Source of the DNA: an uncultured Clostridia bacterium
GTDB lineage: Bacteria > Bacillota > Clostridia > JAAYHZ01
Reading direction: 5' to 3'
Length of the DNA stretch: 28,319 nucleotides
Assembly: GCA_937894465.1 (NCBI GenBank)
Contig: CALCRE010000190.1
Location: 1-28,319 of the forward strand
Below the pieces are notes generated by a model, which had not been told where the DNA came from, ran no database searches, and saw only the letters and a list, made by a program, of their open reading frames with translations. Of this stretch, positions 17,344-24,497 are shown piece after piece (within the stretch, counting starts at the first letter, position 1; each line of letters starts with the position of its first letter). The position numbers and the translations under genes are program-made.

Positions 17344-18159
17344 ATGAGAATCTTAATCGGAACAGACATGGAAGGAGTGGCCGGTGTCATTGACCATGAT
17401 ACTTGGGTCACGCCTCAAGGACAGTATTATGAACGTGGTAAGGAGCTTTTGACACGAGAAGTCAATGCCGCAATAGAAGGTTTTTTTGCAGCCGGAGCAG
17501 ACTATATTCAAGTCTCTGACGGTCATGGCTACGGTGGACTGACATTAGAACTTCTTGACAAAAGGGTGGAATATCGGCGAGGTTGGAGCCCCTACCCATA
17601 CCCCGGCGGATTAGGGGAAGGCTTTGATTGCTTTGCGGTGGTGGGTCAACACCCAAAAGCCGGAACCGAATATGGTCACATAAGTCACACCGGTTGGTTT
17701 AATGTGTTGGATAAAAGGCTCAACGGTATTTCCATCGGTGAATTTGGCATGGCCGTATTTATTTGCTCTGAGTTAGGCACAACTCCAATATTTGGATCCG
17801 GAGACCTAGCTTTTACAAAGGAAGCCAAAGCTTTAGTGCCAGGAATTGAAACGGTTGCAGTAAAACGAGGTTTGACACCGGGGATGGGTTCTGAATGTGA
17901 TACCGACCAATACCGTAATCAGAATTTAGCGGCTATTCATACTCATCCTGAAAAAGCCAGGGAATTGATTCGTCAAGGTGCATATGATGCAATGACCCGT
18001 TATCTAAAAGATCCTGCAAGTTTCCATGTGCCGAAACTTGATCCGCCCTATGTATTTGAACAGGAAACTCGGAAAAGCGGTGAAACTCCACCCAAACAAA
18101 ATCGGTGGGAACACTCTTCAAGCATTGTGGGTGTGTTTAATCGACCTTATGGCGGGTAA
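17344..18159 (+). CDS. M55 family D-aminopeptidase, copy 2 (tandem paralogue)
   Basis: A 271-aa protein that aligns with copy 1 without gaps; I count 43 differences, so about 84% identity. All metal and catalytic residues are retained (Asp8, Glu10, His61, His103, His115, Glu133). Differences cluster at residues 52-92 (for example DELLDK-type changes around 65-92), consistent with a change of substrate preference, and Cys114 becomes Ser (GHISHTGW). A GTG three bases upstream (17341) is possible, but alignment with copy 1 favours the ATG at 17344, with SD AAGGAG 9 nt before it. It is cotranscribed with copy 1, and no terminator lies between them. Confidence 0.88.
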   Translation: MRILIGTDMEGVAGVIDHDTWVTPQGQYYERGKELLTREVNAAIEGFFAAGADYIQVSDGHGYGGLTLELLDKRVEYRRGWSPYPYPGGLGEGFDCFAVVGQHPKAGTEYGHISHTGWFNVLDKRLNGISIGEFGMAVFICSELGTTPIFGSGDLAFTKEAKALVPGIETVAVKRGLTPGMGSECDTDQYRNQNLAAIHTHPEKARELIRQGAYDAMTRYLKDPASFHVPKLDPPYVFEQETRKSGETPPKQNRWEHSSSIVGVFNRPYGG

Positions 18160-18185
18160 AGGAAATATGCTTTGGATTTGTGTGA

Positions 18186-18191
18186 TATAAT
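18186..18191 (+). promoter_or_regulatory. Extended -10 promoter of the zinc-ribbon gene
   Basis: TGATATAAT (TGn plus a perfect TATAAT at 18186-18191) lies 18 nt before the ATG at 18210. No good -35 is visible, as expected for an extended -10 site. Transcription would then start right before the SD GAGGTGA (18199-18205). Confidence 0.45.
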
Positions 18192-18209
18192 GAAGTTCGA
18201 GGTGATTGT

Positions 18210-18653
18210 ATGTCTAAAATATCAAAAGAAAGAAAAGTCACTTATTACATCGGAATCGGTATGATGGTTTTAGGATTCATTCTATTTATTTCAGTATTCT
18301 TTTTTACTGCAACCATGATGAATGACCCCTTTGGCAGCAGGCTACCGCCCTTTGGCAATGCTGTGGTCGGTATGGTTTTGTTAATTGCAGGAGCTTTGGT
18401 GAAGAACATCGGTGCTAGAGGCACTGCCGGTTCCGGTTTATTACTTGATCCGGAGAAAGCACGGGAAGATTTGAAGCCTTTTAATGAAGCAAAAGGTGGA
18501 ATGATCAATGATGCTCTTAGCAATATTGATGTTGTGAACAAAATTGCTCAGTCTCAACAAGGAAAAGAAGTTATAAAAATCAGATGCAAAAGCTGTGGCG
18601 GCCTTAACGATGAGGACGCAAAGTTCTGTAAGGGTTGCGGCAAGCCAATATGA
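18210..18653 (+). CDS. Membrane zinc-ribbon protein
   Basis: A 147-aa protein with two predicted membrane helices (about 10-35 and 48-66), a linker, and a C-terminal zinc ribbon formed by Cys126, Cys129, Cys140 and Cys143 (CKSCGG and CKGCGK). Topology probably places the ribbon in the cytoplasm. Double-TM zinc-ribbon proteins of this size are common and mostly uncharacterised. There is no enzymatic motif. It is downstream of the M55 pair with its own likely promoter and converges on the sigma-TPR gene. Confidence 0.75.
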   Translation: MSKISKERKVTYYIGIGMMVLGFILFISVFFFTATMMNDPFGSRLPPFGNAVVGMVLLIAGALVKNIGARGTAGSGLLLDPEKAREDLKPFNEAKGGMINDALSNIDVVNKIAQSQQGKEVIKIRCKSCGGLNDEDAKFCKGCGKPI

Positions 18654-18680
18654 GGAACAACAAGATATAAGTGGTTAATA

Positions 18681-18729
18681 CATACCCATCCGAAAGCAAT
18701 TCAAGTTGACTTGCCTTTAGATGGGTATG
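18681..18729. terminator. Bidirectional hairpin between convergent genes
   Basis: The outer stem CATACCCATC (18681-18690) with GATGGGTATG (18720-18729) is 10 bp. An inner imperfect stem (AAAGCAA with TTGCCTTT) extends it. There is no strong T-tract. It lies between stops at 18653 and 18735. Confidence 0.55.
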
Positions 18730-18734
18730 ATGCA

Positions 18735-20093
18735 CTAATCTTCTGTAATTAGAACTCGGAATGCCGGAAATTCTCTGTATGGTTCAAACACACTTCCTTT
18801 TTTCCTGATGTCTTGTATTCGAGTGGGGTCGCGCCGGATAGATTTTACAAGATAGGTAACCATATTTACCGGATCATTATTTTTTGCATAAAGTGCTGCG
18901 ATGTTGTACTCATATTCACCTAAATCAAACCCGGACCCGGACTGAGTGATTTCATTACGGTCTAGTAGATGCTCGTATTCTTTCAGCAACCATTCCAGTA
19001 CCTTTTCTTTATGATCTAGCTTTCTGTAGCAAAGGGTGATGCGATTTAGAATCATTTGCTTGTCATAGGGAGAAAGCTCGGTTTTTAATACTTGTAAATA
19101 GAAATCCTTTGCTTTGTCATATTGCTCTTGAGCAACGAATATTTCTCCTTCTATGAAATTGTTTTGCTTTCCTAACTCTTTTGCAATTCGGGCATGCTCT
19201 AAAGCCTTGTCATATTTGCCCCAGTTTACGTATACTTCCGCCATGAAATAGTAATGTACATATTTTGGTACATCTTCGTTTGTATCCAGATCGACATACC
19301 CTTTAAAATCAAGCTTTTCGGCAAGCTTGAACTCTTGCTCCGCCAGGATAAACAAACGCTCCCTTTTTCTTTTAAACCATGCGTACTCCACTTGGTTTAT
19401 ATAGTGACAACGATGGGCGATGTGCAGATGTGCTTCAACACTATCGCCGGCCAGAACAGGTGCTTTTAACAAGATCTGTTCGGCTCGATCAAAGTCCTTT
19501 TCATTGATGGCTCTATAAATTTCGTTCATATAAGCCAACACCTTGTCGACTTTAGATCGGCTATCCGAAAACAGCTTTTCAAAAAGTTCCGTACTTCTTT
19601 CCATAAAAAATCCCCTTTCTCTTTTCAATAATTGTCTTGCTTTATAAAGGCGATTATTAACCGTAGTGACCGGGATGTTCAATATTTCAGAACAATCTTT
19701 TTGGGACAGACCGCATACAATGCCCAATATAGTCACATAGGCAATGTGTTCCGGCAAACGTAGGATACATTGATACAGCTGATCCTGTAACTCATCCATT
19801 AAAACCCGGTCTTCCGGATTTGGTTTCTCATCCGGGTAATCCGGGTGTTTTTCATTGTCTAAAGAGACGTTGTCCTTTTCCTTTTTCTTTGCCCGGTAAA
19901 AAGAAGCCGTTTTGTTTCGAGCAATGGAGTCCAACCAAGCTCTTAAACTGTCCGGATTTTTTAAACTGTCTTTTTTAAGGACAGCAGTCAAGAAGGTATC
20001 CTGGGTGATGTCTTGTGCATCCGCCAAGGATCCTGTTTTTATATAGATGAGTCCGAAGATTCTTTTGTAGTGTTCATTGATCCATGTCTGCAT
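18735..20093 (-). CDS. ECF sigma factor with C-terminal TPR domain
   Basis: A 452-aa protein that fuses a sigma factor to a long helical tail. Residues about 1-170 carry sigma region 2 (WINEHYKRIFGLIY, then DAQDITQDTFLTAVL and LRAWLDSIARNKTASFYRAKK) and region 4 (ILRLPEHIAYVTILGIVCGL, then helix-turn-helix KDCSEILNIPVTTVNNRLYKARQLL). Residues about 185-452 form TPR-like repeats (for example RAEQILLKAPVLAGDSVEAH, and NWGKYDKALEHARIAKELGK). SD AGGAGG (20101-20106) lies 7 nt before the ATG at 20093. A longer frame from 20123 would translate through the SD and is rejected. Sigma factors with fused C-terminal domains (the ECF41/ECF42 types) are known to be self-regulated by that tail. No anti-sigma neighbour is present, which fits the same idea. 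Confidence 0.85.
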   Translation of the reverse strand: MQTWINEHYKRIFGLIYIKTGSLADAQDITQDTFLTAVLKKDSLKNPDSLRAWLDSIARNKTASFYRAKKKEKDNVSLDNEKHPDYPDEKPNPEDRVLMDELQDQLYQCILRLPEHIAYVTILGIVCGLSQKDCSEILNIPVTTVNNRLYKARQLLKRERGFFMERSTELFEKLFSDSRSKVDKVLAYMNEIYRAINEKDFDRAEQILLKAPVLAGDSVEAHLHIAHRCHYINQVEYAWFKRKRERLFILAEQEFKLAEKLDFKGYVDLDTNEDVPKYVHYYFMAEVYVNWGKYDKALEHARIAKELGKQNNFIEGEIFVAQEQYDKAKDFYLQVLKTELSPYDKQMILNRITLCYRKLDHKEKVLEWLLKEYEHLLDRNEITQSGSGFDLGEYEYNIAALYAKNNDPVNMVTYLVKSIRRDPTRIQDIRKKGSVFEPYREFPAFRVLITED

Positions 20094-20100
20094 TTTCCCG

Positions 20101-20106
20101 CCTCCT
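20101..20106 (-). promoter_or_regulatory. Ribosome binding site that sets the sigma-TPR start
   Basis: AGGAGG on the minus strand, 7 nt before the ATG at 20093. It decides the start against the upstream in-frame ATG at 20123. Confidence 0.85.
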
Positions 20107-20113
20107 ACAACTA

Positions 20114-20119
20114 TAGACG
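20114..20119 (-). promoter_or_regulatory. Possible ECF-type -10 (CGTCTA)
   Basis: CGTCTA on the minus strand, in the same TATAGACG context (plus-strand reading) as the ECF promoter at 16364-16369. No matching GAAAC-like -35 is found 16-17 nt upstream (GGAAT is only 13 nt away), so this is weak. Confidence 0.3.
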
Positions 20120-20212
20120 CCACAACATAGGGATTCCTTTATTGATTTTTCTTTTTTCTTTCTATTTTACAGTATAGTTGTTCACAAATCATCCAAAAAC
20201 CTTAAGGAAGGC

Positions 20213-20241
20213 TTGAGAAGGAGTGAGAATTAAGATACACT
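20213..20241 (+). promoter_or_regulatory. Sigma-A-type promoter of the helicase gene
   Basis: -35 TTGAGA (20213-20218), 17-nt spacer, -10 TACACT (20236-20241). The leader is about 30 nt. Confidence 0.5.
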
Positions 20242-20275
20242 TAATTTGTAATGATTACTCTTTTTGGAGATACAA

Positions 20276-22684
20276 ATGATAAAAATATTAGAAGGTCTGT
20301 TGAATGCTCTGTTTTGCGTACGGAAGAAACGGCGAGAAAGAAAAGCGTTGGTCAACAATCTTTTGGTTTGTGCAGATGAAGCGGTTAAAGTGTTTGTCGG
20401 TCAGAAAGGCAAGTATGTTGATTTAGTTGCAAAAGGAGAATGGATCAAAAAGTACGAACCGCTAAAAATAACGATAGATCAAACACGCCGGATCAAATCT
20501 TTCGGTGTCATCCAAGCCTTTTTGGACACCTATCGGACACCTGAGGAAACAAGAAGAAGGGTTAATAGCTCGTATATAGAATCTGAATTAGCTATTTGTA
20601 AAGAAATGTTTGATCATGTGGAAGGTCGTGCTCTTGACTCCTATCAAAGGGAATGTATTGTTAAAAATGAGGTCAACAGCTTGGTGATCGCCGGCGCCGG
20701 GTCGGGAAAGACCACAGTCATTGTGGGTAAAGTCAAATACCTGATAAAACGACTTGGTTATCGCCCGGAGGAGTTGTTGATTCTGTCTTTTACCAATGCT
20801 TCTGCTGCCGAACTAAGACATAGGATACAAAAGGAAATTGATCGACCGACGGATGTTTTCACCTTTCATAAATTGGGTAAGGAAATCATTGCCCAAACGG
20901 AAGGAAAGCAACCCTGTTTGACGGATATCCGGCTTGAGGATTTTATAAAGACAAGTGCTCCTCAGATTGTGAAGGAACCATATTACTTGCATTTGTTAAA
21001 CGAGTACTTTATGTCCTATATGAAAGAATACAAAAGCGTTCATGACTTTGCAAATCAAACGGAATATCGATCCTATCTGGCTGACCAGAGGATCAGGACA
21101 TTACAAAATGAAGATGTTTTAACCTTTGAGGAAATGTTTATCGCCGACTTCTTATTTACGAACGGGATCTGTTACCAAATCCGCCCCTATATCAAAACAA
21201 ACCGAAAGAAACATAGGTTAAGGAAAAAAAGAATGTATAAGCCAATGATTTATCTTCCGGAATACCGGATTGTCATAGAGCACTATTCCATTAATGATCC
21301 CGATAAAATATGCTGTCGGCATGTGAATGAAATGAGAAAGCTCCATACAATGTATGGGCTTGAGTCGGTTGAAACCTATTCTTACGAACTATTGCAAGGT
21401 GTTCTGTTACATAATCTAGAGCAAAAACTACTTGATCGCAAAGTAAAATTTTCCCCTATGTCACCTGAAACGATATGGGGGTTGATCAGTACAAAAGACA
21501 ATCTTCAACGGTTTGTATCCGTAGCTGCTACATTCATGACCCACATGAAAGCCAATGATATGACGGTGCAAGAGTTGAGCCGGCAAAATTCCAAAACAGA
21601 TGCTTACCATCAAAAAAGAAATCAATTGTTTTTAAACATTTTGGCTCCGATTTATTATGCATATGAAGAACAGCTTCAAACAACAAAAACCATTGATTTT
21701 AATGATATGATCAACAAAGCGGCGAACTATGTCCAAGAAGGAAAGCTTTCTAAAAAGTATCGATATATTATTGTTGACGAATACCAGGATATATCGGTAC
21801 CGCGGTATCGATTAATCAAATCCGTCAAGGATGTCTGCCATGCAAGTCTTTTTTGTGTGGGGGATGATTGGCAAAGCATTTACCGTTTTGCAGGGAGCAA
21901 TATCAATTTGTTTGTGGGGTTTGAGCATTTTCTCGGACCTACCGAGCGATCCTTTATTCGCACTACCTATCGCTTCAATTCACATTTAGCCGCAGTGAGC
22001 AGCCACTTTGTACTTAAAAACAAGAATCAAATTAAAAAACAATTTCTTTGTAGCAAAGACGACTCACTTCCTGCCATACACTTTATATATTCGGTTCATA
22101 AAGGTGATTTGACACGACGATTAACCCAAGTGTTGAAAATGGTACCTTCCGGGAATTCGGTTCTATTGTTAGGTAGGTATCGTGACGATATTCATTCTTT
22201 TTTAGGGTCGGGGCTTACTTTAAAGCAAACAGGTTCCGGTCAAACTTTTATTTCATATGCTCGTCGCCCGGATATGGATATTGAGTTTATGACGGTTCAT
22301 AAATCAAAAGGGTTGCAGGCGGATGTAGTTTTCATTTTGAATAACTCAGCAGGTAAATTCGGGTTTCCAAGTAAGATGACTGATGATTCGGTTATGGATT
22401 TGTTAATTGATCGTAGCGAGCATTATCCTTACGCCGAGGAAAGAAGACTTTTTTATGTGGCATTGACCAGAGCAAAAGCAAGAGTATATTTATTAGTGGA
22501 TCGGAATGATAAATCAGTGTTTGTGAAAGAACTGGAAGAAGATATGATAAAGAACCCGGAATTAAGAACAAAACAACATTGTCCTTTTTGCAAATTAGGA
22601 GTAATCGAAAGGGACACCGGTTCTAAGGGTATAGTCGAATGTTGCAGCAACAGACCTTTGTGTGAGTATATAAAGAAAATATGA
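20276..22684 (+). CDS. UvrD/Helicase IV-type (HelD-like) superfamily 1 DNA helicase
   Basis: An 802-aa ATP-dependent 3'-5' type helicase. The Q motif region LDSYQRE (about 120-126), Walker A GAGSGKTT (140-147), motif II VDEYQDIS (about 500) and motif VI region RRLFYVALTRAKARVYLL (near 722) are visible. Before motif II there is an insertion with YKPMIYLPEYRIVIEHYSI, the place where helicase IV proteins carry a nuclease-like fold. The C-terminus ends in a Cys4-type zinc finger (CPFCKLG, then ECCSNRPLC) of the topoisomerase I kind. SD GGAG lies 6 nt before the ATG at 20276; the TTG at 20264 overlaps the SD region and is rejected. It is longer than E. coli HelD (684 aa). The likely job is recombination or repair. 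Confidence 0.88.
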   Translation: MIKILEGLLNALFCVRKKRRERKALVNNLLVCADEAVKVFVGQKGKYVDLVAKGEWIKKYEPLKITIDQTRRIKSFGVIQAFLDTYRTPEETRRRVNSSYIESELAICKEMFDHVEGRALDSYQRECIVKNEVNSLVIAGAGSGKTTVIVGKVKYLIKRLGYRPEELLILSFTNASAAELRHRIQKEIDRPTDVFTFHKLGKEIIAQTEGKQPCLTDIRLEDFIKTSAPQIVKEPYYLHLLNEYFMSYMKEYKSVHDFANQTEYRSYLADQRIRTLQNEDVLTFEEMFIADFLFTNGICYQIRPYIKTNRKKHRLRKKRMYKPMIYLPEYRIVIEHYSINDPDKICCRHVNEMRKLHTMYGLESVETYSYELLQGVLLHNLEQKLLDRKVKFSPMSPETIWGLISTKDNLQRFVSVAATFMTHMKANDMTVQELSRQNSKTDAYHQKRNQLFLNILAPIYYAYEEQLQTTKTIDFNDMINKAANYVQEGKLSKKYRYIIVDEYQDISVPRYRLIKSVKDVCHASLFCVGDDWQSIYRFAGSNINLFVGFEHFLGPTERSFIRTTYRFNSHLAAVSSHFVLKNKNQIKKQFLCSKDDSLPAIHFIYSVHKGDLTRRLTQVLKMVPSGNSVLLLGRYRDDIHSFLGSGLTLKQTGSGQTFISYARRPDMDIEFMTVHKSKGLQADVVFILNNSAGKFGFPSKMTDDSVMDLLIDRSEHYPYAEERRLFYVALTRAKARVYLLVDRNDKSVFVKELEEDMIKNPELRTKQHCPFCKLGVIERDTGSKGIVECCSNRPLCEYIKKI

Positions 22685-22737
22685 AATATTTGCAAACTTA
22701 TTATGTAAAGTTGTGTGGAAATGCAAAATTTTGTGAT

Positions 22738-22764
22738 TTGACAGATGGTTTTGATATATAATAT
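22738..22764 (+). promoter_or_regulatory. Possible promoter of the deacetylase operon
   Basis: -35 TTGACA (22738-22743, perfect). Candidate -10 boxes overlap in the AT-rich run: TATAAT (22757-22762, 13-nt spacing) and TAATAT (22759-22764, 15-nt spacing). The spacing is not ideal, so the exact -10 is uncertain. Confidence 0.45.
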
Positions 22765-22800
22765 TAGGAGAGAAGATATTAAGTGAATGGAGAACTAAAT

Positions 22801-23637
22801 ATGTCAAATTTGTTTCTAAGATATCCGGGAGGAAAAGCAAAAGCTCTTACACTCAGCTATGATGATGGAGTAGAGCAAGACATACGTTTATTAAACATTA
22901 TGGATCGCTACGGTTTGAAAGGGACATTCAATGTGAACAGCGGTTTGTATTCACCGGAAGGAACGGAACATCCTGCCGGCAAAATTCACAGACGAATGAC
23001 CTATAATCAAGTCACCGAACTGTTTTTGAATTCCGGACATGAAGTGGCCGTTCATACATTGACTCATCCGTTTTTAAGTCGGTTACCAAAAGACAGGGTG
23101 ATCTATGAGGTTATGAAGGACCGGGAAAACTTAGAAAAGCAATTCGGAACCATTGCGCGAGGGATGGCTTATCCTTACGGTGATACCTCGCAGCATGTTG
23201 TGGAAGCTTTAAAGGACTGCGGTATTGCATATGCAAGAACCACAGTGTCCACCCATTCTTTTGCCATACCCTCCGACTGGTTGAGACTGCCCGCAACATG
23301 TCATCATCGGTCACCGGAATTAAGAAAATTAGCAACCAACTTCATCAAGGAACAAAATATTCGCGATCCTTATCTATTCTTTGTTTGGGGTCACAGCTAT
23401 GAGTTCGAATCCAATGACAACTGGCATTCCATTGGAGATTTTGCCGAGACGGTGGGAAACCGAGATGATGTCTGGTATGCTACTAACATGGAAATTTTTG
23501 AATATGTGCAGGACTATAACCGATTGATTTTCAGCATAGACGGAAAGAGGATTAAAAACCCTACCGGTAGAAAGCTTTGGTTTGAAATCGGCGGGAATCT
23601 AATGTCCATCGAAGCCGGAAAAACGGTCGAAGTATAA
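22801..23637 (+). CDS. NodB-type polysaccharide deacetylase
   Basis: A 278-aa carbohydrate esterase 4-like enzyme that removes N-acetyl groups from sugars. Motif 1 (SYDDGVEQD) has Asp21-Asp22, motif 2 HTLTHPFL has His85 and His89, and motif 3 is YPYGD (124-128). A WGHSYE motif follows near the C-terminus. No signal peptide is visible, so it should act in the cytoplasm, unlike most cell-wall CE4 enzymes. An in-frame GTG at 22783 is possible, but SD GGAGA at 22789-22793 lies 7 nt before ATG 22801, so 22801 is preferred. It is first in a run with a sugar isomerase and a GH43/32-like enzyme (26-bp gap to the next gene). Confidence 0.82.
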   Translation: MSNLFLRYPGGKAKALTLSYDDGVEQDIRLLNIMDRYGLKGTFNVNSGLYSPEGTEHPAGKIHRRMTYNQVTELFLNSGHEVAVHTLTHPFLSRLPKDRVIYEVMKDRENLEKQFGTIARGMAYPYGDTSQHVVEALKDCGIAYARTTVSTHSFAIPSDWLRLPATCHHRSPELRKLATNFIKEQNIRDPYLFFVWGHSYEFESNDNWHSIGDFAETVGNRDDVWYATNMEIFEYVQDYNRLIFSIDGKRIKNPTGRKLWFEIGGNLMSIEAGKTVEV

Positions 23638-23663
23638 AAAGTGTTTAAAATAGGGGGTACAAA

Positions 23664-24497
23664 ATGAAGATATCCATTTGTCACTATAGTTTTCATCGAC
23701 GCTATGTCGCCGAGGGGTGGGACTTGGACAGGTTGTGTCATGAGGTTGCGGCTTTGGATGTTCAAGCATTGGACTTTCATGTGCGGTACTTAGGAGACGT
23801 TAAGGATTCTGCAAAACGCGTGAATGCCGCTTTGAAAAAAAGTGGATTGACATTGTCCGGTTTGTCCTTGTCCACAAATTTCAATATTCCGGATCAAGCC
23901 AAATTCCAAGAAGAGATTCAAAAAACTATCGAGTGGATGAATGTGGCTTCTGAAGTGGGAGCTCCTGTATCCAGAATATTCGGAGGGGGCTTGAAGCGAT
24001 TGGAGGTTGATGAACAAGCAAAATCCGATGCTTTTGCAAGAGTCATTGAAGCACTTGGTATCTTGTCGGTAAAGGCGAAGGAATCGGGCTTGGTGCTGGC
24101 TTTGGAGAACCACGGGGGCTTGCCTTGCACCGGGGAAGAGCAAGTTGAAATGCTGAAGGCTGTAGGTTCGGATTATGTTCAAGCCACCATTGATGTGGGA
24201 AACTACATGTCAGGTGGTCAAGAAGGTGTGGAGGGCACTAAAATCGCCCGTGATTATTGCGCTTATGTTCATTTTAAAGACTTTAAAAAGATTCCTGATC
24301 CGAGCAAACCTTGGGGTTGGGGAACAAAGTCATGCATTGTCGGCCAAGGAGACGTTGATCACTTGGGTTGTTTGAGAGTGTTAAAAGAAGTCGGGTATGA
24401 CGGATACATCGCTTTGGAATACGAAGGTGTTGAAGATGAAACAATCGGCGTTCCCGAGAGTGTCGCTTATATGAAAAAGGTAATTGGGCAAGTATGA
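23664..24497 (+). CDS. Sugar phosphate isomerase/epimerase (xylose isomerase-like TIM barrel)
   Basis: A 277-aa TIM-barrel protein of the AP-endonuclease-2 superfamily. Metal-binding positions are Glu148 (LALENHGG), Asp177 (ATIDVGN), His203 (YVHFKDF) and Glu252 (ALEYEG). SD GGGGG (near 23653) sits 6-7 nt before the ATG. It is cytoplasmic, has no signal peptide, and is coupled to the next gene by a 4-bp ATGA overlap. Members isomerise or epimerise sugars or keto-sugars, and some cleave 3-keto-glycosides. The substrate is not predictable from sequence. Confidence 0.88.
   Translation: MKISICHYSFHRRYVAEGWDLDRLCHEVAALDVQALDFHVRYLGDVKDSAKRVNAALKKSGLTLSGLSLSTNFNIPDQAKFQEEIQKTIEWMNVASEVGAPVSRIFGGGLKRLEVDEQAKSDAFARVIEALGILSVKAKESGLVLALENHGGLPCTGEEQVEMLKAVGSDYVQATIDVGNYMSGGQEGVEGTKIARDYCAYVHFKDFKKIPDPSKPWGWGTKSCIVGQGDVDHLGCLRVLKEVGYDGYIALEYEGVEDETIGVPESVAYMKKVIGQV

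Noticed and set aside
16508..18159. Mobile element origin for the repeated M55 genes
   Set aside because: There are no terminal inverted repeats, target-site duplication or transposase; ordinary tandem gene duplication is enough.
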